Source: an uncultured Prevotellaceae bacterium (GTDB lineage: Bacteria; Bacteroidota; Bacteroidia; Bacteroidales; Muribaculaceae). Taken from it: a stretch of 64,000 bases of DNA. Below are positions 59,031 to 64,000 of the stretch, piece after piece; position 1 is the first letter of the stretch, and each line of letters opens with the position of its first letter. The notes beneath the pieces are model-generated. The model saw only the letters and a program-made list of their open reading frames with translations, searched no databases and had not been told where the DNA came from. The position numbers and the translations under genes were made by a program. The stretch is from positions 62,001 to 126,000 of the forward strand of contig CAJLMA010000005.1 in the NCBI GenBank assembly GCA_905207705.1, given 5' to 3'.

Positions 59031-60911
59031 TCAGAAGTGCACGTTCACACCTCCCATGAAAGTCGCCTTGGGCATGGGATAGCCGGCCATTATCTCATAT
59101 CGTTGAGCCAACAGGTTCTCTCCTCTCACAAACAACGAGGCATACCGGCACAATTCAAATCCGGCCCGGATGTTCCAAAGCAAGAAATCCTCGGTAGTTG
59201 CAGGTTCCGAAATAGACGTGTATAGCCCGTTTATGTATTGCAAGCCGGTCGATATGTTCCAACGTCCGCTGTCGAAGTGCGCTCCGGCATATAATTTATG
59301 CTGCGGTGCCGATATGACAGGATGCTCCATGTGCACCCAGCTGTAATTGGCATCTATGCTCCATTTCCTGTTCAGTCGCCATGCGGCCTCAAGTTCCAAG
59401 CCCCAGTTTTTTATTGCTCCTGTGTTCATGTTCAATGGACTGCCGTTGACTTGGTTGACGACAATCAGGTTGTCTCCGTCGATGTAAAATAGATTTGCGC
59501 CATAATGGAATGTACCGTCGAGCAACGTCTGTGAGAAGGCCAGTTCGTAATTTATCATCTTCTCGGGAAGCAATTCGGGATTTTGAGGTCCGAACATGTA
59601 CATCTCCCTGATTGTGGGATTGCGGAATCCTTTGCTCACCATTGCTTTAAGTTCGGAAGAGTGGGGCATGTGCAATGCGATTCCGCCTTGTGGGACAAGC
59701 TCGGTGCCTGTTTGAGAGTGGTGGTCAATCCTCAAACCTGCATCGAGAGACACCCATGAGCCGATGTCTTGGCGCACATCGACGTAAGCGGCCACTTCGT
59801 TTTGGGTTTTGTCGGTTCCCGGTTCGTGTTCGCCCGAAGCAATGGCTTCGTTCCACGATTCACCTCCGAAGTGTTGGTAGTCAAAGCCGACGGTCAGCCT
59901 GTTGCCGGTAAAGAATGTGGCGCTCTGGTACCAAGACACGCCCATCATCAAGTCTTTGGAATTGAACAAGGCATCTTGCTCAGGTTCTCCCTCATGGTAA
60001 CCGTCATTTATCTCATGTCGTCCCCAGTTGTAAAAAATACTGACGGCACCCGATGTCATGTCGTAGTCGTTTTCAAGCATCAGCGAGGCCATGCCGCGTG
60101 TTATGTGTGAATCGTTGTCAAATATCGGGTTGGATATTTCACCCGGATTTGAAGCGTTGAAATGAGTGACATTCACATCTCCGTGCAATTTCCATTTGTC
60201 GCTGAAGTCATAGCCCAGCTTTACATAACCGCCATATTGCTCGAAACCCATGTCGTCGCGATGCCCGTCGGTCCTGTTGTAAGACAATGATACGGCAGCA
60301 TTGAACCGGTCTTTTCTCAATCGGCTCGACGCTTCGGTCTGGACTGTGCCATAGGAACCGGCACCGACCTGAATGTTGGTTCTTATGCCATCCTGTTCCA
60401 TTTTGCGAGTGATTATGTTTATTACTCCGCCCATAGCATTCGACCCGTATAATACTGATGCAGGGCCTCGTACCACCTCGACACGCTCGGCAATCATCGA
60501 CTGGTAGGAATCGGCTATGGGATGCCCGAAGAGACCCATGTATTGCGGATGTCCGTCGATAAGCACGAGCATCTGTGCGCTGCCCGACATGCCTCTCATG
60601 CTGAACCCTCCGGCTGCTCCTGTCGAAACCCCGTAGCCCATTACGCCACGGCTCGTCGTGAACAGCCCCGGCACATTTTCGTTTAATATCGGGAGTAGCG
60701 ACGGTTGATAGCTGTTTTCTATTTGCGGCCTGTCGACAATCGAAATTGTCATTGGCAGGCTATTGATTGTCGTTTCGTTCCTTGTTCCGGTAACAACCAG
60801 CTCGTCAAGATTGTGCTTTATGCTTGTAGAGTCGGGTGCCTGGCCGGCAAAGGCTCCTGGTACGAAGCCAAGAGCAAGCAAGCATGTCAAATAAAAATTC
60901 TTTTTAAGCAT
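59031..60911 (-). CDS. TonB-dependent outer-membrane receptor (BtuB/siderophore type)
   Basis: 626 residues. Signal peptide from the ATG at 60911 (MLKKNFYLTCLLALGFVPGAF); longer in-frame sequence upstream overlaps the lyase gene and is rejected. The plug has a TonB-box-like LDELVVTGTRNE and VERVEVVRGPASVLYGSNAMGGVINIIT; the 22-strand barrel ends in MGGVNVHF with a terminal Phe. No N-terminal carboxypeptidase-like domain, so it is of the cobalamin/siderophore/haem type rather than SusC. Ligand unknown; no susD is nearby. It follows the MalY/PatB-type lyase by 37 bases. Confidence 0.9.
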   Translation of the reverse strand: MLKKNFYLTCLLALGFVPGAFAGQAPDSTSIKHNLDELVVTGTRNETTINSLPMTISIVDRPQIENSYQPSLLPILNENVPGLFTTSRGVMGYGVSTGAAGGFSMRGMSGSAQMLVLIDGHPQYMGLFGHPIADSYQSMIAERVEVVRGPASVLYGSNAMGGVINIITRKMEQDGIRTNIQVGAGSYGTVQTEASSRLRKDRFNAAVSLSYNRTDGHRDDMGFEQYGGYVKLGYDFSDKWKLHGDVNVTHFNASNPGEISNPIFDNDSHITRGMASLMLENDYDMTSGAVSIFYNWGRHEINDGYHEGEPEQDALFNSKDLMMGVSWYQSATFFTGNRLTVGFDYQHFGGESWNEAIASGEHEPGTDKTQNEVAAYVDVRQDIGSWVSLDAGLRIDHHSQTGTELVPQGGIALHMPHSSELKAMVSKGFRNPTIREMYMFGPQNPELLPEKMINYELAFSQTLLDGTFHYGANLFYIDGDNLIVVNQVNGSPLNMNTGAIKNWGLELEAAWRLNRKWSIDANYSWVHMEHPVISAPQHKLYAGAHFDSGRWNISTGLQYINGLYTSISEPATTEDFLLWNIRAGFELCRYASLFVRGENLLAQRYEIMAGYPMPKATFMGGVNVHF

Positions 60912-60948
60912 AAACAATTTATATGGTTGTGAACCAATTGCTAAATGA

Positions 60949-62115
60949 TTACAGAGAATTGACATAAGAGGCAAATCGAGAAAGCCCGTCGGCAAGCACG
61001 CTGTGAGGACATGCAATGTTCCATCGCATGAATCCTTCTCCTTCAGCTCCATACATTGTTCCGGCGTTAAGCCAAAGCGCAGCTTTCTCGACGAGCAGGT
61101 GTTCAAGCACTTCGGATGTCATTCCGAGACTGCGGCAGTCCATCCATACAAGATATGTTCCTTCGAGTTTTGCAATCGGGAACGCCGGCAGGTTTTTGTG
61201 GCAAAATTCTTTCATGTATTCATAGTTCCCGTGCAGGTAATCAAGCAATTGCGACAGCCATTCCTCTCCGTCGCGTGAATAAGCGGCGATAGTTGCTTCC
61301 ACGCCGAAAGGATTCACGTCGCACACTTCGTTTATGTTTATTGCTTTGTCGATTCTTCTTCTCGTTTCGGCATCCGAGGCCACAATGTTGGCAATTTGCA
61401 GTCCGGCAATATTGAAAGCTTTGCTCGGGGATATGCAGGTAATGGAGTTGGCAAGGAATTCGTCCGAAATCGATGCAAAAGGAGTGTATCGGTTCCCCTC
61501 ATACACAAGTTCGCAATGAATCTCGTCTGATACGACAATCACATTGTTTTTCAAGCATATATGACCCAATGTCTCCAATTCTTCGCGAGTCCACACCCTT
61601 CCTGCCGGGTTGTGCGGATTGCATAGCAGCATCAGTTTCACATTGCTGTCGGCGGTCTTGCGTTCAATGTCCTCATAATCCATGCGGAATGTGTCTCCAT
61701 CATGAATCAACGGACTTGAAATCATCTCGCATCCATTGTTCCTTATCGAAGAAAAGAAGCAGTTGTACACCGGCGTCTGCACGAGGACTTTGTTTCCCGG
61801 CATGGTCAATGCCTTTATGATTGCCGAAATGGCCGGCACTACACCCGAAGTGTATATCATCCACTTGCGATTTATTTTCCAGCTGTGACGACGTTCAAAC
61901 CATCCTGTTACGGCATCGTAATAGGTATCTGGAACGCGTGTGTAGCCGAATATTCCGTGTGCTACTCTTTTGCTCAACGCCTCGATGATGACAGGAGCGG
62001 TGCGGAAATCCATGTCGGCGACCCACATAGGCAATACACGGCTGTCGCTCGCGCTGTCCCATTTATAGGAATTGGTTCTGCGACGCGATATTATTTCGTC
62101 AAAATCATATTTCAT
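60949..62115 (-). CDS. MalY/PatB family PLP-dependent C-S lyase/aminotransferase
   Basis: 388 residues, fold type I PLP enzyme. PLP-binding features: NPHNPAGRVWTREEL, VVSDEIHCELVYEGNRYTPF (Asp for the pyridine N) and SPSKAFNIAGLQIANIV with the Schiff-base Lys. The N-terminus DEIISRRRTNSYKWDSA and MWVADMDFRTAP are diagnostic for the MalY/PatB subgroup, which cleaves cystathionine or cysteine-S conjugates. Length is standard. It precedes the TonB receptor on the same strand, 37 bases apart, so sulphur metabolism may be linked to the receptor's ligand; that link is speculative. Confidence 0.9.
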   Translation of the reverse strand: MKYDFDEIISRRRTNSYKWDSASDSRVLPMWVADMDFRTAPVIIEALSKRVAHGIFGYTRVPDTYYDAVTGWFERRHSWKINRKWMIYTSGVVPAISAIIKALTMPGNKVLVQTPVYNCFFSSIRNNGCEMISSPLIHDGDTFRMDYEDIERKTADSNVKLMLLCNPHNPAGRVWTREELETLGHICLKNNVIVVSDEIHCELVYEGNRYTPFASISDEFLANSITCISPSKAFNIAGLQIANIVASDAETRRRIDKAININEVCDVNPFGVEATIAAYSRDGEEWLSQLLDYLHGNYEYMKEFCHKNLPAFPIAKLEGTYLVWMDCRSLGMTSEVLEHLLVEKAALWLNAGTMYGAEGEGFMRWNIACPHSVLADGLSRFASYVNSL

Positions 62116-62142
62116 ATCCAGAACTCATTATTTCACGTCGTG

Positions 62143-62994
62143 TCACTCGACATTGCTTGTCTTTATTTCACAATCGGCAGGAGCCTTAATGTTTTCATCG
62201 ATGATGATTTCGCCATAGCCTTTGGCAATTATGCGTCCGGTGCGCGGATTCTTCACGCTGCGGATGAGACTGTTGACCGTAGCGTCTACGCTGCTGTATT
62301 CAAATGCGAGGTCGCAGTCGTCGGCCATTATGCAATTTTCCATAACGAGGTCTTTTGCGTAGCATAGTGGTTGCGTTCCCGATATTTTGCAATTTACAAG
62401 GCGTAGGTTCTTAGAATGCCAGCCAAGATATTCGCCGGTCAATTCCGAATCATATACAGTGACATTCTCAGTGTTCCAGAACGCGTCTTTCGAGTCGATG
62501 ACGGCATTGCGTATTTCGACATTCTTGCAATATTGGAATGAGTAGTTCCCTTGTTGCCTGTAATTATTGATGCGTATGTTCTCGCTGTGCATGAACAGGT
62601 AGTCGGCCTTTCCCACTTCCACATTTTCAAGCTCGATGTTACGGCAATGCCACAAAGTTTCTTGCGCGTCGGGAATTTTTACATTGGTGAGGAAGATTCC
62701 GTCCATTTCCCTGAACATCTTTGGAGCTTCAACAAGCGTGTCGCTCATTTCCAAGTTGCGTGAATACCACAATGCGGCACGCGCACCCTCGGTGAACAAG
62801 CAATTCCTCACAACAAATCCATCGACATGCCAAAAAGGATATTTGCCTTCAAAACGGCAATTTACAGCCTCGACGTTGCTGCATTCTTTCAATGCCGATT
62901 CTCCGGCATGTATGGTGACATTCTCGATGCAAAGGTCGTGTGATGCAAACAACGGGCGTTCTCCGCCAAATTCGGTATCTTTTATCTGTTTCAT
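62143..62994 (-). CDS. DUF3737 family parallel beta-helix protein
   Basis: 283 residues from the ATG at 62994 (MKQIKDTEFGGERPLFASHD); an ATG at 63051 would add 19 residues. The protein is a chain of short repeats of about 20 residues built on N/C-aliphatic turns: NVEAVNCRFEGKYPFWHVDG, RNLEMSDTLVEAPKMF, KNVEIRNAVIDSKDAFWNTE, KNLRLVNCKISGTQPLCYAK. This predicts a right-handed beta helix. No signal peptide, so cytoplasmic. DUF3737 proteins often neighbour metabolic or MATE genes; the function is unknown. It lies 28 bases upstream of the lyase gene. Confidence 0.86.
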   Translation of the reverse strand: MKQIKDTEFGGERPLFASHDLCIENVTIHAGESALKECSNVEAVNCRFEGKYPFWHVDGFVVRNCLFTEGARAALWYSRNLEMSDTLVEAPKMFREMDGIFLTNVKIPDAQETLWHCRNIELENVEVGKADYLFMHSENIRINNYRQQGNYSFQYCKNVEIRNAVIDSKDAFWNTENVTVYDSELTGEYLGWHSKNLRLVNCKISGTQPLCYAKDLVMENCIMADDCDLAFEYSSVDATVNSLIRSVKNPRTGRIIAKGYGEIIIDENIKAPADCEIKTSNVE

Positions 62995-63157
62995 GATTTT
63001 ATGTTTTAATTTTATTATTTCCCATTCATTCATTTTATTCGATAATTTCAAAAGTCATAGTACATCACTTTGTACATGCCGCATGAGGATGGCGACAATA
63101 AAAAATACAAGCGATACAATCAAGAATCGGTCAATTACTTTAATTCTTAATACATTG

Positions 63158-63186
63158 CAAAATTACTTGTGCCAGTCAATATGCAA
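63158..63186 (-). promoter_or_regulatory. Promoter upstream of DUF3737
   Basis: Reverse-strand TTG at 63184-63186, 18-base spacer, and TAATTTTG at 63158-63165. It would give a leader of about 155 nt before the ATG at 62994; no other motif is seen in that leader. Confidence 0.45.
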
Positions 63187-63252
63187 TGTATATGAATTAC
63201 GGAGGTCACAACCTTAATTACTGAAATTATGCGCATGGGCATATAGAGTCGG

Positions 63253-64000
63253 TCAAGAGGCACTGATTGCCTTCATCCATTTCCCTCGTTCAAGTCTTAT
63301 CAAGAATATCAATCCCCTGAAGCACAATTCTATGCACATTGCAATCCATACGCCTTTAAGTCCCATTGAAGGAGCCAGAGAGGCTGCCAAGGTCAATCGT
63401 ACAGCCCAGATGCTGAAAAAATTCATAAAACTCGGAATCAATGTGTTTCCGGCTCCGACAAACACGCCGTAGGCTACAATCGACGCTGCAAACATCGGTT
63501 CGGCAAAGGCTTCTATGCGCAAAGCCATGATACCGAGTTCCCGTATCTCCTCGACCGGAGTCATTATGCCTATTATCTGGGGGGCTGCCACATACATTGC
63601 CACGCCCATTATGCCCATTACTATCATGCCAAGGAATACGGTAATGTGTGCAAACCGTTTTGTCAAGTCTCTGCGTCGTGCGCCGATGCTTTGCCCGACG
63701 AGTGTCGTTGCCGCGTCCGAAATACCATATCCCGGCATGTAACACAAGCTCTCGGCCGTTATGGCAAAGGAGTTGGCAGCGATGGCGAATATCCCTAACG
63801 GAGCCACAATTACCGTTGTCATTATCTGGGCTCCGCATATCACGGCATGTTCAAGTCCCATAGGCAGGCCTATGTGTGCTGCTTTTTTCAATGTGGACTT
63901 TCGAGGTATGAAGCTGCCGCTGCTCCCGGTCAACTTAAGCATTGGCGATCGCAAGCACAGATACCACATCATCAACACTGCAACTACTACTTCGGCCAGC
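63253..64000 (-). CDS. MATE family efflux transporter, C-terminal part (5' truncated by window)
   Basis: The frame stays open to the window edge, so about 248 residues of the C-terminal half are visible (a normal MATE has about 450). Segments: KKAAHIGLPMGLEHAVICGAQ with the conserved Gly-Leu-Pro, then GISDAATTLVGQSIGARRRDL (the MATE VGQxxGA motif), and six hydrophobic helices ending in a basic tail (GKWMKAISAS). Such pumps expel cationic drugs or metabolites by Na+ or H+ antiport. The GTG at 63978 is internal, not a start. Substrate unknown. Confidence 0.87.
   Translation of the reverse strand, partial: LAEVVVAVLMMWYLCLRSPMLKLTGSSGSFIPRKSTLKKAAHIGLPMGLEHAVICGAQIMTTVIVAPLGIFAIAANSFAITAESLCYMPGYGISDAATTLVGQSIGARRRDLTKRFAHITVFLGMIVMGIMGVAMYVAAPQIIGIMTPVEEIRELGIMALRIEAFAEPMFAASIVAYGVFVGAGNTLIPSFMNFFSIWAVRLTLAASLAPSMGLKGVWIAMCIELCFRGLIFLIRLERGKWMKAISAS

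Noticed and set aside
60912..61106. N-terminal extension of the TonB-dependent receptor
   Set aside because: It overlaps the end of the lyase gene, and the signal peptide starts at 60911.

Overview
The window is one contiguous stretch of a Bacteroidales chromosome. Gene content points to a gut lineage such as Muribaculaceae or a relative; the family assignment is inference. Evidence: promoters of the form TTTG-N19/20-TAnnTTTG recur before genes; there are type IX secretion (T9SS) C-terminal sorting domains and a PorQ homologue; a capsule locus is headed by an UpxY-type antiterminator; and there are NigD-like, DUF3467, DUF3822 and DUF4250 genes and TonB-dependent transport. No tRNA, rRNA, CRISPR array, transposase or integrase was seen.

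Layout. 1-3247: the 3' part of dihydroorotase and a calcium P-type ATPase, closed by a strong terminator. 3461-17712: a capsular polysaccharide locus. It starts with a promoter, a structured 5' leader holding a terminator-like hairpin, and upxY. Then come ugd, an acyltransferase, wzx, wzy, three glycosyltransferases, the UDP-L-FucNAc genes capE-capF-capG, wbuB and wbuC. The part from about 4458 to 12277 is much richer in A+T than its flanks. 17810-22326: a membrane-bound MutS-family ATPase, a reverse-strand holin/M15-peptidase pair, a DJ-1 family protein and a YeiH exporter. 22430-27087: the phosphate operon pstS-pstC-pstA-pstB-phoU with a candidate Pho box and a terminator. 27152-32775: housekeeping genes (rsmF, tcdA, lolD-like, nigD-like, DUF3467, cysS).

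32860-36382 holds secreted proteins: a frameshifted signal-peptide gene and two T9SS-type proteins. 36476-43363 holds a small membrane protein, DUF3822-rsmD, a DMT transporter, an alanine symporter, a CBS-nucleotidyltransferase and porQ. 43542-45654 holds a small TonB-domain protein and a RecD-like helicase.

The most striking region is 45692-55387. One promoter precedes a tiny secreted protein (signal peptide, one YD repeat, T9SS sorting domain), then a 2052-residue secreted SpvB/FG-GAP/zinc-ribbon/RHS protein ending in an HEYGH metallopeptidase-like domain, then five tandem paralogous envelope proteins. The first four follow the toxin-like gene in a mosaic array: ends nearly identical at DNA level, middles divergent. 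This looks like a polymorphic toxin with a multi-copy immunity array, with a separate small T9SS protein as possible export or anchoring partner; all of that is inference.

55384-64000: miaA, DUF4250, a YD-like lipoprotein, a DUF362 protein, a TonB-dependent receptor behind a MalY/PatB-type lyase, a DUF3737 protein, and a MATE transporter cut by the window end.
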